A stretch of 64,000 nucleotides of DNA from Calliopsis andreniformis. Lineage: Eukaryota; Arthropoda; Insecta; Hymenoptera; Andrenidae. The position numbers and the translations under genes were made by a program. Positions 12,237-25,308 of the stretch are shown here, piece by piece; within the stretch, counting starts at the first letter, position 1, and each line of letters starts with the position of its first letter. The stretch is taken from positions 9,552,157-9,616,156 of the forward strand of contig NW_027480429.1 in NCBI RefSeq assembly GCF_051401765.1. Reading direction: 5' to 3'. The notes beneath the pieces were generated by a model that was given only the letters and a program-made list of their open reading frames with translations, was not told the origin of the DNA and searched no databases.

Positions 12237-12895
12237 GAAATGACAATTACTTTCACACTGGTTGCAATTATTCGTTTTATACGATGGAAAAGCTGTTGTA
12301 TTTATATCGTTTTTTATGCTTCAGGCGTTGACTTCTTAGGCCGTAACTATTCGGTCTGGTGGAGCAACGCCCTGGAGTGAAACCTAGGTTGCCCGGAACG
12401 TAGAATTGGCCATCACTTTCAAACTGGTTGCAATTATTCCTGTTATATGATGGAAACACTGTTGTGTTTATATTGTATTTTATGCTTCTGGCGTTGACTT
12501 CTAAGGCACTAACTATTCGATCTGGTGGAGCAACGCCCTAGAGTGAAGCCTAGGTTGCCCGGAACGTAGAATTGGCCATCACTTTCAAACTGGTTGCAAT
12601 CATTCCTGTTATATGATGGAAACACTGTTGTATTTTTATTGCATTTTATGCTTCGGGCGTTGACTTCTAAGGACCTAACTATTCGATCTGGTGGAGCAAC
12701 GCCCTAGAGTGAAGCCTAGGTTGCTCGGAATGTAGAAATGACCATAACTTTCACACTGGTTGCAATTATTCGTTTTATACGATGGAAATGCTGTTGTATT
12801 TATATTGTATTTTATGCCTCTGGCGTTGACTTCTAAGGCCGTAGCTATTAGATGTGGTGGAACAAGGCCCTAGAGTGACGCCTAGGGTGCTCGGA
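12237..12895. repeat. Partial copy of 4440-5100
   Basis: Four monomers match 4440-5100 at an offset of 7797 bp. They share the rare AATGACAATTACTTTC at the left and the rare CAAGGCCCTAGAGT at the right. This equals monomers 5-7 of the 7-monomer unit plus the marker monomer that is absent at the copy ii/iii join. Confidence 0.8.
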
Positions 12896-13279
12896 ACGTA
12901 GAAATGACCATTACTTTCACACTGGTTGCAATTATTCATTTTATACGATGGAAAAGCTGTTGTATTTATATCGTTTTTTATGCTTCTGGCTTTGACTTCT
13001 TATGCCCTAACTGTTCGATCTGGTGGAGCAACGCCCTAGGGTGAAGCCTAGGTTGCCCGGAACGTAGAATTGGCAATCACTTTGAAACTGGTTGCAATTA
13101 TTCCTGATATATGATGGAAACACTGTTGTATTTTTTTTGCATTTTATGGTTCGGGCGTTGACTTCTTAGGCCCTAACCATTCAATCTGTTGGAGCAACGC
13201 CCTAGAGTGAAGCCTAGGTTGCTCGGAAAGAAGAAATGACCATAAGTTTCATACTGGTTGCAATTATTCGTTTTATATG

Positions 13280-13707
13280 ATGGAAAAACTGTTGTATTTA
13301 TATTGTATTTTATGCTTCTGGCGTTGACTTCTGAGGCCCTAGCTGTTCGATCTAGTGGAGCAACGCCCTAGAGTGAAGCCGAGGTTGCGCGGAAAGGAGA
13401 AATGACCATCACCTTCAAACGGGTTGCAATTAATCCTTCTATACGATGGAAAAGCTGTTGTATTTATATCGTATTTTATGCTTCTGGCGTTTACTTCTAA
13501 GGACCTAACTATTCGATCAGGTGGAGCAACGCCCGAGAGTGAAGCCTATGTTGCTCGGAATGTAGAAATGACCATAACTTTCACACTGCTTGCAATTATT
13601 CGTTTTATACGATGGAAACGCTGTTGTATTTATATTGTATTTTATGCCTCTGGCGTTGACTTCTAAGGCCGTAGCTATTAGATGTGGTGGAGCAACGCCC
13701 TAGAGTG
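13280..13707. repeat. 428-bp block, copy 3 of 3
   Basis: It lies nine monomers (1494 bp) after copy 2 and carries the same rare words. Its right end overlaps the left border of the 7136-bp duplication at 13685. Confidence 0.8.
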
Positions 13708-13714
13708 ACGCCTA

Positions 13715-14875
13715 GGGTGCTCGGAACGTAGAAATGACCATTACTTTCACACTGTTTGCAATTATTCGTTTTATACGATGGAAAAGCTGTTGTATTTATA
13801 TCGTTTTTTATGCTTCTGGCGTTGACTTCTTAGGCCGTAACTATTCAGTCTGGTGGAGCAACGCCCTGTAGTGAAACCTAGGTTGCCCGGAACGTAGGAT
13901 TGGCCATCACTTTCAAACTGGTTGCAATTATTCCTGTTATATGATGGAAACACTGTTGTATTTTTATTGCATTTTATGGTTCGGGCGTTGACTTCTAAGA
14001 CCCTAACTATTCAATCTGTTGGAGCAACGCCCTAGAGTGAAGCCGAGGTTGCCCGGGAAGAGAAATGACCATCACTTTCATACTGGTTGCAATTAATCCT
14101 TTTATACGATGGAAAAGCTGTTGTATTTATATCGTATGTTATACTTCTGGCGTTTACTTCTAAGAACCTAACTATCCGATCTGGTGGAGCAACGCCCTAG
14201 AGTGAAGCCTAGGTTGCTCGGAATGTAGAAATGACCATAACTTTCACACTGCTTGCATTTATTCGTTTTATATGATGGAAACGCTGTTGTATTTATATTG
14301 TATTTTATGCCTCTGGCGTTGACTTCTAAGGACCTAACTATTCGATCTGGTGGAGCAACGCCCTAGAGTGGCGACTAGGGTGCTCGGGACGTAGAAATGA
14401 CCATTACTTTCACATTGGTTGCAATTATTCGTTTTATACGATGGAAAAGCTGTTGTATTTATATCGTTTTTTATGCTTCAGGCGTTGACTTCTTAGGCCG
14501 TAACTATTCGGTCTGGTGGAGCAACGCCCTGGAGTGAAACCCAGGTTGCCCGGAACGTAGAATTGGCCATCACTTTCAAACTGGTTGCAATTATTCCTGT
14601 TATATGATGGAAACACTGTTGTGTTTATATTGTATTTTATGCTTCTGGCGTTGACTTCTAAGGCACTAACTATTCGATCTGGTGGAGCAACGCCCTAGAG
14701 TGAAGCCTAGGTTGCCCGGAACGTAGAATTGGCCATCACTTTCAAACTGGTTGCAATTATTCCTGTTATATGATGGAAACACTGTTGTATTTTTATTGCA
14801 TTTTATGCTTCGGGCGTTGACTTCTAAGGACCTAACTATTCGATCTGGTGGAGCAACGCCCTAGAGTGAAGCCTA
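13715..14875. repeat. 7-monomer higher-order unit, copy iv
   Basis: Same monomer order as 2600-3760 at an offset of 11115 bp, with the shared GGATTGGCCATC variant of its first monomer (also in copy ii) and small differences such as CCCTGTAGTG. It shows that the region-1 unit was carried inside the later 7.1-kb duplication. Confidence 0.84.
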
Positions 14876-16054
14876 GGTTGCTCGGAATGTAGAAATGACC
14901 ATAACTTTCACACTGGTTGCAATTATTCGTTTTATACGATGGAAAAGCTGTTGTATTTATATTGTATTTTATGCTTCTAGCGTTTACTTCTAAGGACCTA
15001 ACTATTCGATCTGGTGGAGCAACGCCCTAGAGTGAAGCCTACGTTGCTCGGAATGTAGAGATGACCATAACTTTCACACTGCTTGCAATTATTCGTTTCA
15101 TACGATGGAAACGCCGTTGTATTTATATTGTATTTTATGCCTCTGGCGTTGACTTCTAAGGCCGTAGCTATTAGATGTGGTGGAGCAAGGCCCTAGAGTG
15201 ACGCCTAGGGTGCTCGGAACGTAGAAATGACCATTACTTTCACACTGGTTGCAATTATTCGTTTAATACGATGGAAAAGCTGTTGTATGTATATCGTTTT
15301 TTATGCTTCTGGCGTTGACTTCATAGGCCGTAACTATTCGGTCTGGTGGAGCAACGCCCTAGAGTGACACCTAGGTAGCTCGGAACGTAGAAATGACCAT
15401 ACCTTTCACACTGGTTGCAATTATTCGTTTTATACGATGGAAAAACTGTTATATTTATATTGTATTTTATGCTTCTGGCGTTGACTTCTTAGGCCCTAAC
15501 TGTTCGATCTGGTGGAACAACGCCCTAGGGTGAAGCCTACGATGCCCGGAAAGTAGAAATGACCATAACTTTCACACTGGTTGCATTTATTCGTTTTATA
15601 CGATGGAAAAGCTGTGGCACCTTTATTGTATTTTATTCATCTGTGGTTGACTTCTAAGGCCGTAGCTATTAGATGTGGCGGAGCAACGCCCTAGAGTGAC
15701 GCATAGGCTGCCCGGAACCTAGAAATGACCATTACTTTCACAATGTTTGCAATTATTCATTTTATACGATGGAAAAGCTTTTGTACTTATACTGCAATTT
15801 ATTCTTCTGGCGTTGACTTCTAAGGCCCTAGCTATTCGATCTCGTCGAGCAACGCCATAGAGTGAAACCTAGGTTGCCCGGAACGTAGAAATGACCATAA
15901 CTTTCACACTGGTAGCAAGTATTCGTTTTATACGATGGTAAAACTGTTTCATTTATTTTGTATTTTATGCTTCGGGCGTTGACTTCTTAGGCCCTAACTG
16001 TTCGATCTGGTGGAACAACGCCCCAGGGTGAAGCCTAGGATGCCTGGAAAGTAG

Positions 16055-17890
16055 AAATGATCATAACTTTCACACTGTTTGCAATTATTCGTTTTATACG
16101 ATGGAAAAGCTGTGGCACCTTTATTGTATTTTATTCATCTGCGGTTGACTTCTAAGGCCGTAGCTATTAGATGTGGTGGAGCAACGCCCTAGAGTGACGC
16201 CTAGGATGGCCGGAACGTAGAAATGACCATTACTTTCACAATGTTTGCAATTATTCATTTTATACGATGGAAAAGCTTTTGTACTTATATTGTATTTTAT
16301 TCTTCTGGCGTTGACTTCTTAGGCCCTAACTATTCGATCTGGTGGAACAACGCCCTAGAGTGAAGACTTGGTTGCCCGGAACATGGAAATGACCATTACT
16401 TTAACACTGTTTGCAGTTATTCCTTTTATACGATGGAAAAACTTTTGCATCCTTATTGTATTTTATGCTTCTGGCGTTGACTTCTAAGGCCCTAGCTATT
16501 CGATTTGGTGGAGCAACATCCGAGAGTGGAGCCTAGGTTGCCCGGTACGTAGAAATGACCATTACTTTCACACTGCTTGCAAATATACATTATATACGAT
16601 GGAAAAGCTTTTGTACTTATATTGCATTTTATTCTTCTGGCGTTGACTTCTTAGGCCCTAACTATTCGATCTGGTGGAACAACGCCCTAGAGTGAAGACT
16701 AGGTTGCCCTGAACGTAGAAAAAACCATTACCTTCACACTGGTTGCAATTATTCGTTTTATACGATGGAAAAACTGTTCTATTTATTTTGTATTTTATGC
16801 TTCGGGCGTTGACTTCTAAGGGCCTAACTATTCAATCTGTTGGTACAACGCCCAAGGGTGAAGCCTATGTTGCCCCGAAAGTAGAAATTACGTTAACTTT
16901 CATACTGGTTGCAATTATTCGTTTTATACGATGGAAAAGCTGTGGCATCTTTATTGTATTTTATTCATCTGGTGTTGACTTCTAAGGCGGCAGCTATTAG
17001 ATGTGGTGGAGCAACGCCATAGAGTGACGCCTAGGTTGCCCGGAACGTAGAAATGACCATTACTTTCACAATGTTTGCAATTATTCATTTTATACGATGG
17101 AAAAGCTTTTGTACTTATATTGCATTTTATTCTTCTGGCGTTGACTTCTTAGGCCCTAACTATTCGATCTGGTGGAACAACGCCCTAGAGTGAAGACTAG
17201 GTTGCCCGGAACATGGAAATGACCATCACTTTCACACTGGTAGCAATTATTCGTTTTATAAGTTGGAAAAACTGTTTTATTTATTTTGTATTTTATGCTT
17301 CTGGCTTTGACTTCTAAGGCCCTAACTATTCAGTCTGTTGGTACAACGCCCCAGGGTGAAGACTCGGTTGCCCGGAAAGTAGAAATGACGTTAGCTTTCA
17401 TACTGGTTCCAATTATTCGTTTTATACGATGGAAAAACAGTTGTATTTATATTGTATTTTATGCTTCGGGCATTGACTTCTAAGGCCCTAACTATTCAAT
17501 CTGTTGGAGCAACGCCCTAGGGTGAAGCCTAGGTTGCCCGGAAAGTAGAAATGCCCATAACTTTCATCCTGGTTGCAATTATTCGTTTTATATGATGGAA
17601 AAACTGTTGTATTTATATAGTGTTTTATGCTTCTGGCGTTGACTTCATAGGCCCTACCCATTCCATCTGGTGGAACAACGCCCTAGGGTGAAGCCTAGGT
17701 TGCCTGGAACGTAGAAATGACCATCATCTTCACACGGGTTGCAATTATTCCTGTTATAGGATGGAAAGACTGTTGTGTTTTTATTGTATTTTATACTTCA
17801 GGCGTTGACTTCTAAGGCCCTAGCTATTCGATCTGGTCGAGCAACACCCTAGGGTGAAGTCTAGGTTGCCCGGAAAGTAGAAATGACCAT
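16055..17890. repeat. Internal duplication inside copy 1, first member
   Basis: It matches 18545-20545 at an offset of 2490 bp (15 monomers) up to about 17325, and at 2655 bp (16 monomers) after that. Shared rare words are GTGGCACCTTTATTG, TTTGCAGTTATTCC against TTTGCAGTCATTCC, GCAACATCCGAGAG, GAAAAAACCATTACC and CAGTTGTATTTATATTG. The step from 15 to 16 monomers is the extra monomer at 19820-19985. Positions 16600-16705 differ from the partner and look replaced (see findings). Confidence 0.83.
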
Positions 17891-18159
17891 AACTTGCACA
17901 CTGGTTGCAATTATTCGTTTTATACGATTGAAAAGCTGTTGTATTTATATTGTATTTTATGCTTCTGGCGTTGACTTCTTAGGCCCTAACTATTCCCTCT
18001 GGTGGATCAACGCCCTAGAGTGAAACCTACGTTGCCCGGAACGTAGAAATGACCATTACTTTCACACTGGTTGCAATTATTCCTGTTATACGATGGAAAG
18101 CTGTTGTATTTTAATTGTATTTTATGCTTTTAGCGATGAATTCTCAGTCCCTAGCTATT

Positions 18160-18190
18160 CGATCTGGTGGAGCGACGCCCTAGGGTGAAG
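18160..18190. other. Deletion or insertion junction (five monomers)
   Basis: Left of this point the sequence tracks 25296-25308; right of it the sequence tracks 26139 onward. The 830 bp at 25309-26138 has no counterpart here. The junction words are patchy: GAGCGACG agrees with the right parent, CCCTAGGG with the left, TGAAGCC with the right. This suggests a crossover with short repair tracts, or later mutation. The order 'end of A then GTGACGCCTAGGTTGCTCGG' also occurs at 28920-28990, so deletion here is more likely than insertion in copy 2. Confidence 0.75.
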
Positions 18191-18544
18191 CCTAGGTTGG
18201 CCGGAATGTAGAAATGTCCATAACTTTCACACTGGTTGCAATTATTCGTTTTATACGATTGAAAAGCTGTTGTATTTATATTGTATTTTATGCTTCTGGC
18301 GTTGACTTCTTAGGCCCTAACTATTCCCTCTGGTGGATCAGCGCCCTAGAGTGAAACCTACGTTGCCCGGAACGTAGAAATGACCATTGCTTTCACACTG
18401 GTAGCAATTATTCGTTTTATACAATGGAAAAACTGTTCTATTTATTTTGCATTTTATGCTTCGGGCGTTGACTTCTAAGTCCCTAACTGATTGATCTGGT
18501 GGAGCAACGCCCTAGAGTGAAGCCTAGATTGCCCGGAACGTTGA

Positions 18545-20545
18545 AATGATCATAACTTTCACACTGGTTGCTATTATTCGTTTTATACGATGGAAAAGCT
18601 GTGGCACCTTTATTGTATTTTATTCATCTGCGGTTGACTTCTAAGGCCGTAGCTATTAGATGTGGTGGAGCAACGCCCTAGAGTGACGCCTAGGATGGCC
18701 GGAACGTAGAAATGACCATTACTTTCACAATGTTTGCAATTATTCATTTTATACGATGGAAAAGCTTTTGTACTTATATTGTATTTTATTCTTCTGGCGT
18801 TGACTTCTTAGGCCCTAACTATTCGATCTGGTGGAACAACGCCTTGGAGTGAAGACTTGGTTGCCCGGAACATGGAAATGACCATTACTTTAACACTGTT
18901 TGCAGTCATTCCTTTTATACGATGGAAAAACTTTTGCATCCTTATTGTATTTTATGCTTCTGGCGTTGACTTCTAAGGCCCTAGCTATTCGATTTGGTGG
19001 AGCAACATCCGAGAGTGGAGCCTAGGTTGCCCGGTACGTAGAAATGACCATTACTTTCACACTGCTTGCAAATATACATTATATACGATGGAAAATCTGT
19101 TGTATTTATGTTGTATTTTATGCTTCTGGCGTTGACTTCTCAGGCCCTAACTATTTGATCTGGTGGAGCACCGCCATAGATTGAAGCCTAGGTTGCCCTG
19201 AACGTAGAAAAAACCATTACCTTCACACTGGTTGCAATTATTCGTTTTATACGATGGAAAAACTGTTCTATTTATTTTGTATTTTATGCTTCGGGCGTTG
19301 ACTTCTAAGGGCCTAACTATTCAATCTGTTGGTACAACGCCCAAGGGTGAAGCCTATGTTGCCCCGAAAGTAGAAATTACGTTAACTTTCATACTGGTTG
19401 CAATTATTCGTTTTATACGATGGAAAAGCTGTGGCACCTTTATTGTATTTTATTCATCTGGGGTTGACTTCTAAGGCGGCAGCTATTAGATGTGGTGGAG
19501 CAACGCCATAGAGTGACGCCTAGGTTGCCCGGAACGTAGAAATGACCATTACTTTCACAATGTTTGCAATTATTCATTTTATACGATGGAAAAGCTTTTG
19601 TACTTATATTGCATTTTATTCTTCTGGCGTTGACTTCTTAGGCCCTAACTATTCGATCTGGTGGAACAACGCCCTAGAGTGAAGACTAGGTTGCCCGGAA
19701 CATGGAAATGACCATAACTTTCACACTGGTAGCAATTATTCGTTTTATACGATGGAAAAACTGTTTTATTTATTTTGTATTTTATGCTTCTGGCTTTGAC
19801 TTCTAAGGCCCTAACTATTCGATCTGTTGGAGCAACGCCCTAGAGTGAAGCCTAGGTTGCCCGGAACGGAGAAATAACCATAACTTTCACACCGGTGGCA
19901 ATTATTCGTTTTATACGATGGAAAAACTGTTCTGTTTATTTTGTATTTTATGCTTCGGGCGTTGACTTCTAAGGCCCTAACTATTCAGTCTGTTGGTGCA
20001 ACGCCCCAGGGTGAAGACTCGGTTGCCCGGAAAGTAGAAATGACGTTAGCTTTCATACTGGTTGCAATTATTCGTTTTATACGATGGAAAAACAGTTGTA
20101 TTTATATTGTATTTTATGCTTCGGGCATTGACTTCTAAGGCCCTAACTATTCAATCTGTTGGAGCAACGCCCTAGGGTGAAGCCTAGGTTGCCCGGAAAG
20201 TAGAAATGCCCATAACTTTCATCCTGGTTGCAATTATTCGTTTTATATGATGGAAAAACTGTTGTATTTATATAGTGATTTATGCTTCTGGCGTTGACTT
20301 CTTAGGCCCTACCTATTCCATCTGGTGGAACAACGCCCTAGGGTGAAGCCTAGGTTGCCTGGAACGTAGAAATGACCATCATCTTCACACGGGTTGCAAT
20401 TATTCCTGTTATAGGATGGAAAGACTGTTGTGTTTTTATTGTATTTTATACTTCAGGCGTTGACTTCTAAGGCCCTAGCTATTCGATCTGGTCGAGCAAC
20501 GCCCTAGGGTGAAGTCTAGGTTGCCCGGAAAGTAGAAATGACCAT
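18545..20545. repeat. Internal duplication inside copy 1, second member
   Basis: Partner of 16055-17890. It contains one more monomer, 19820-19985, which reads GATCTGTTGGAGC and CGGAGAAATAACCATAAC and has no equivalent in the first member. Its copy in the second large unit (27785-27950) also has the extra monomer, so the difference predates the large duplication. Confidence 0.82.
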
Positions 20546-20850
20546 AACTTTCATACTGGTTGCGATTATTCGTTTTATACGATGGAAGAACTGTTCTATT
20601 TACTTTGTATTTTAATCTTCGGGCGTTGACTTCTAATGACATAACTATTCGATCTGGTGGAAAAACGCCCTAGGGTGAAGCCTAGGTTGCCCGGAACGTA
20701 GAAACGACCATAACTTTCACACTGGTTGCAATTATTCGTTTTATACGATTGAAAGGCTGTTGTATTTATATTGTATTTTATGCTCCTGGCGTTGACTTCT
20801 TAGGCCCTAACTATTCGATCTGGTGGAGCAACGCCCTAGAGTGACGCCTA

Positions 20851-22011
20851 GGGTGCTCGGAACGTAGAAATGACCATTACTTTCACACTGTTTGCAATTA
20901 TTCGTTTTATACGATGGAAAAGCTGTTGTATTTATATCGTTTTTTATGCTTCTGGCGTTGACTTCTTAGGCCGTAACTATTCAGTCTGGTGGAGCAACGC
21001 CCTGTAGTGAAACCTAGGTTGCCCGGAACGTAGGATTGGCCATCACTTTCAAACTGGTTGCAATTATTCCTGTTATATGATGGAAACACTGTTGTATTTT
21101 TATTGCATTTTATGGTTCGGGCGTTGACTTCTAAGACCCTAACTATTCAATCTGTTGGAGCAACGCCCTAGAGTGAAGCCGAGGTTGCCCGGGAAGAGAA
21201 ATGACCATCACTTTCATACTGGTTGCAATTAATCCTTTTATACGATGGAAAAGCTGTTGTATTTATATCGTATGTTATACTTCTGGCGTTTACTTCTAAG
21301 AACCTAACTATCCGATCTGGTGGAGCAACGCCCTAGAGTGAAGCCTAGGTTGCTCGGAATGTAGAAATGACCATAACTTTCACACTGCTTGCATTTATTC
21401 GTTTTATATGATGGAAACGCTGTTGTATTTATATTGTATTTTATGCCTCTGGCGTTGACTTCTAAGGACCTAACTATTCGATCTGGTGGAGCAACGCCCT
21501 AGAGTGGCGACTAGGGTGCTCGGGACGTAGAAATGACCATTACTTTCACATTGGTTGCAATTATTCGTTTTATACGATGGAAAAGCTGTTGTATTTATAT
21601 CGTTTTTTATGCTTCAGGCGTTGACTTCTTAGGCCGTAACTATTCGGTCTGGTGGAGCAACGCCCTGGAGTGAAACCCAGGTTGCCCGGAACGTAGAATT
21701 GGCCATCACTTTCAAACTGGTTGCAATTATTCCTGTTATATGATGGAAACACTGTTGTGTTTATATTGTATTTTATGCTTCTGGCGTTGACTTCTAAGGC
21801 ACTAACTATTCGATCTGGTGGAGCAACGCCCTAGAGTGAAGCCTAGGTTGCCCGGAACGTAGAATTGGCCATCACTTTCAAACTGGTTGCAATTATTCCT
21901 GTTATATGATGGAAACACTGTTGTATTTTTATTGCATTTTATGCTTCGGGCGTTGACTTCTAAGGACCTAACTATTCGATCTGGTGGAGCAACGCCCTAG
22001 AGTGAAGCCTA
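20851..22011. repeat. 7-monomer higher-order unit, copy v
   Basis: The 7136-bp-shifted copy of 13715-14875, with the same diagnostic substitutions (CCCTGTAGTG, GTGAAACCCAGG, TTCACATTGG). Confidence 0.86.
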
Positions 22012-25000
22012 GGTTGCTCGGAATGTAGAAATGACCATAACTTTCACACTGGTTGCAATTATTCGTTTTATACGATGGAAAAGCTGTTGTATTTATATTG
22101 TATTTTATGCTTCTAGCGTTTACTTCTAAGGACCTAACTATTCGATCTGGTGGAGCAACGCCCTAGAGTGAAGCCTACGTTGCTCGGAATGTAGAGATGA
22201 CCATAACTTTCACACTGCTTGCAATTATTCGTTTCATACGATGGAAACGCCGTTGTATTTATATTGTATTTTATGCATCTGGCGTTGACTTCTAAGGCCG
22301 TAGCTATTAGATGTGGTGGAGCAAGGCCCTAGAGTGACGCCTAGGGTGCTCGGAACGTAGAAATGACCATTACTTTCACACTGGTTGCAATTATTCGTTT
22401 AATACGATGGAAAAGCTGTTGTATGTATATCGTTTTTTATGCTTCTGGCGTTGACTTCATAGGCCGTAACTATTCGGTCTGGTGGAGCAACGCCCTAGAG
22501 TGACACCTAGGTAGCTCGGAACGTAGAAATGACCATACCTTTCACACTGGTTGCAATTATTCGTTTTATACGATGGAAAAACTGTTATATTTATATTGTA
22601 TTTTATGCTTCTGGCGTTGACTTCTTAGGCCCTAACTGTTCGATCTGGTGGAACAACGCCCTAGGGTGAAGCCTACGATGCCCGGAAAGTAGAAATGACC
22701 ATAACTTTCACACTGGTTGCATTTATTCGTTTTATACGATGGAAAAGCTGTGGCACCTTTATTGTATTTTATTCATCTGTGGTTGACTTCTAAGGCCGTA
22801 GCTATTAGATGTGGCGGAGCAACGCCCTAGAGTGACGCATAGGCTGCCCGGAACCTAGAAATGACCATTACTTTCACAATGTTTGCAATTATTCATTTTA
22901 TACGATGGAAAAGCTTTTGTACTTATACTGCAATTTATTCTTCTGGCGTTGACTTCTAAGGCCCTAGCTATTCGATCTCGTCGAGCAACGCCATAGAGTG
23001 AAACCTAGGTTGCCCGGAACGTAGAAATGACCATAACTTTCACACTGGTAGCAAGTATTCGTTTTATACGATGGTAAAACTGTTTCATTTATTTTGTATT
23101 TTATGCTTCGGGCGTTGACTTCTTAGGCCCTAACTGTTCGATCTGGTGGAACAACGCCCCAGGGTGAAGCCTAGGATGCCTGGAAAGTAGAAATGATCAT
23201 AACTTTCACACTGTTTGCAATTATTCGTTTTATACGATGGAAAAGCTGTGGCACCTTTATTGTATTTTATTCATCTGCGGTTGACTTCTAAGGCCGTAGC
23301 TATTAGATGTGGTGGAGCAACGCCCTAGAGTGACGCCTAGGATGGCCGGAACGTAGAAATGACCATTACTTTCACAATGTTTGCAATTATTCATTTTATA
23401 CGATGGAAAAGCTTTTGTACTTATATTGTATTTTATTCTTCTGGCGTTGACTTCTTAGGCCCTAACTATTCGATCTGGTGGAACAACGCCCTAGAGTGAA
23501 GACTTGGTTGCCCGGAACATGGAAATGACCATTACTTTAACACTGTTTGCAGTTATTCCTTTTATACGATGGAAAAACTTTTGCATCCTTATTGTATTTT
23601 ATGCTTCTGGCGTTGACTTCTAAGGCCCTAGCTATTCGATTTGGTGGAGCAACATCCGAGAGTGGAGCCTAGGTTGCCCGGTACGTAGAAATGACCATTA
23701 CTTTCACACTGCTTGCAAATATACATTATATACGATGGAAAAGCTTTTGTACTTATATTGCATTTTATTCTTCTGGCGTTGACTTCTTAGGCCCTAACTA
23801 TTCGATCTGGTGGAACAACGCCCTAGAGTGAAGACTAGGTTGCCCTGAACGTAGAAAAAACCATTACCTTCACACTGGTTGCAATTATTCGTTTTATACG
23901 ATGGAAAAACTGTTCTATTTATTTTGTATTTTATGCTTCGGGCGTTGACTTCTAAGGGCCTAACTATTCAATCTGTTGGTACAACGCCCAAGGGTGAAGC
24001 CTATGTTGCCCCGAAAGTAGAAATTACGTTAACTTTCATACTGGTTGCAATTATTCGTTTTATACGATGGAAAAGCTGTGGCATCTTTATTGTATTTTAT
24101 TCATCTGGTGTTGACTTCTAAGGCGGCAGCTATTAGATGTGGTGGAGCAACGCCATAGAGTGACGCCTAGGTTGCCCGGAACGTAGAAATGACCATTACT
24201 TTCACAATGTTTGCAATTATTCATTTTATACGATGGAAAAGCTTTTGTACTTATATTGCATTTTATTCTTCTGGCGTTGACTTCTTAGGCCCTAACTATT
24301 CGATCTGGTGGAACAACGCCCTAGAGTGAAGACTAGGTTGCCCGGAACATGGAAATGACCATCACTTTCACACTGGTAGCAATTATTCGTTTTATAAGTT
24401 GGAAAAACTGTTTTATTTATTTTGTATTTTATGCTTCTGGCTTTGACTTCTAAGGCCCTAACTATTCAGTCTGTTGGTACAACGCCCCAGGGTGAAGACT
24501 CGGTTGCCCGGAAAGTAGAAATGACGTTAGCTTTCATACTGGTTCCAATTATTCGTTTTATACGATGGAAAAACAGTTGTATTTATATTGTATTTTATGC
24601 TTCGGGCATTGACTTCTAAGGCCCTAACTATTCAATCTGTTGGAGCAACGCCCTAGGGTGAAGCCTAGGTTGCCCGGAAAGTAGAAATGCCCATAACTTT
24701 CATCCTGGTTGCAATTATTCGTTTTATATGATGGAAAAACTGTTGTATTTATATAGTGTTTTATGCTTCTGGCGTTGACTTCATAGGCCCTACCCATTCC
24801 ATCTGGTGGAACAACGCCCTAGGGTGAAGCCTAGGTTGCCTGGAACGTAGAAATGACCATCATCTTCACACGGGTTGCAATTATTCCTGTTATAGGATGG
24901 AAAGACTGTTGTGTTTTTATTGTATTTTATACTTCAGGCGTTGACTTCTAAGGCCCTAGCTATTCGATCTGGTCGAGCAACACCCTAGGGTGAAGTCTAG

Positions 25001-25308
25001 GTTGCCCGGAAAGTAGAAATGACCATAACTTGCACACTGGTTGCAATTATTCGTTTTATACGATTGAAAAGCTGTTGTATTTATATTGTATTTTATGCTT
25101 CTGGCGTTGACTTCTTAGGCCCTAACTATTCCCTCTGGTGGATCAACGCCCTAGAGTGAAACCTACGTTGCCCGGAACGTAGAAATGACCATTACTTTCA
25201 CACTGGTTGCAATTATTCCTGTTATACGATGGAAAGCTGTTGTATTTTAATTGTATTTTATGCTTTTAGCGATGAATTCTCAGTCCCTAGCTATTCGATC
25301 TGGTGGAG

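Larger units (their letters stand above)
1..13684. repeat. Satellite region 1: older mixed array with 7-monomer units
   Basis: About 82 monomers. Two families dominate. One has ATCGTTTTTTATGC with TTAGGCCGTAACTATTCGG; the other has a T-rich stretch before GCATTTTATGG and reads TTCAATCTGTTGG. A marker monomer with GTAGCTATTAGATGTGG and GACGCCTAGGGTGCTCGG recurs (near 1730, 2560, 5045, 6367, 7365, 9525 and 12840) and is nearly always followed by the ATCGTTTTTTATGC family, a fixed neighbour order. From about 5.1 to 11.6 kb the order is irregular and I found no long exact copies. No gene or non-satellite sequence is present. Confidence 0.9.
13685..20820. repeat. Large tandem duplication, copy 1 (7136 bp, 43 monomers)
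   Basis: Anchors and rare words recur 7136 bp later from 13685 on; before that the flanks differ (TATTAGATGTGG here, TATTCGATCTGG at 20815). The unit has two parts. A (13685-18172) pairs with 20821-25308, and C (18173-20820) pairs with 26139-28785 at a larger offset of 7965 bp. The jump in offset at 18173 marks loss of five monomers here or their gain in copy 2. Part A starts with another copy of the 7-monomer unit and then enters families found mainly in this region, such as GTGGCACCTTTATTG and AGCTTTTGTACTTATA. Confidence 0.92.
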
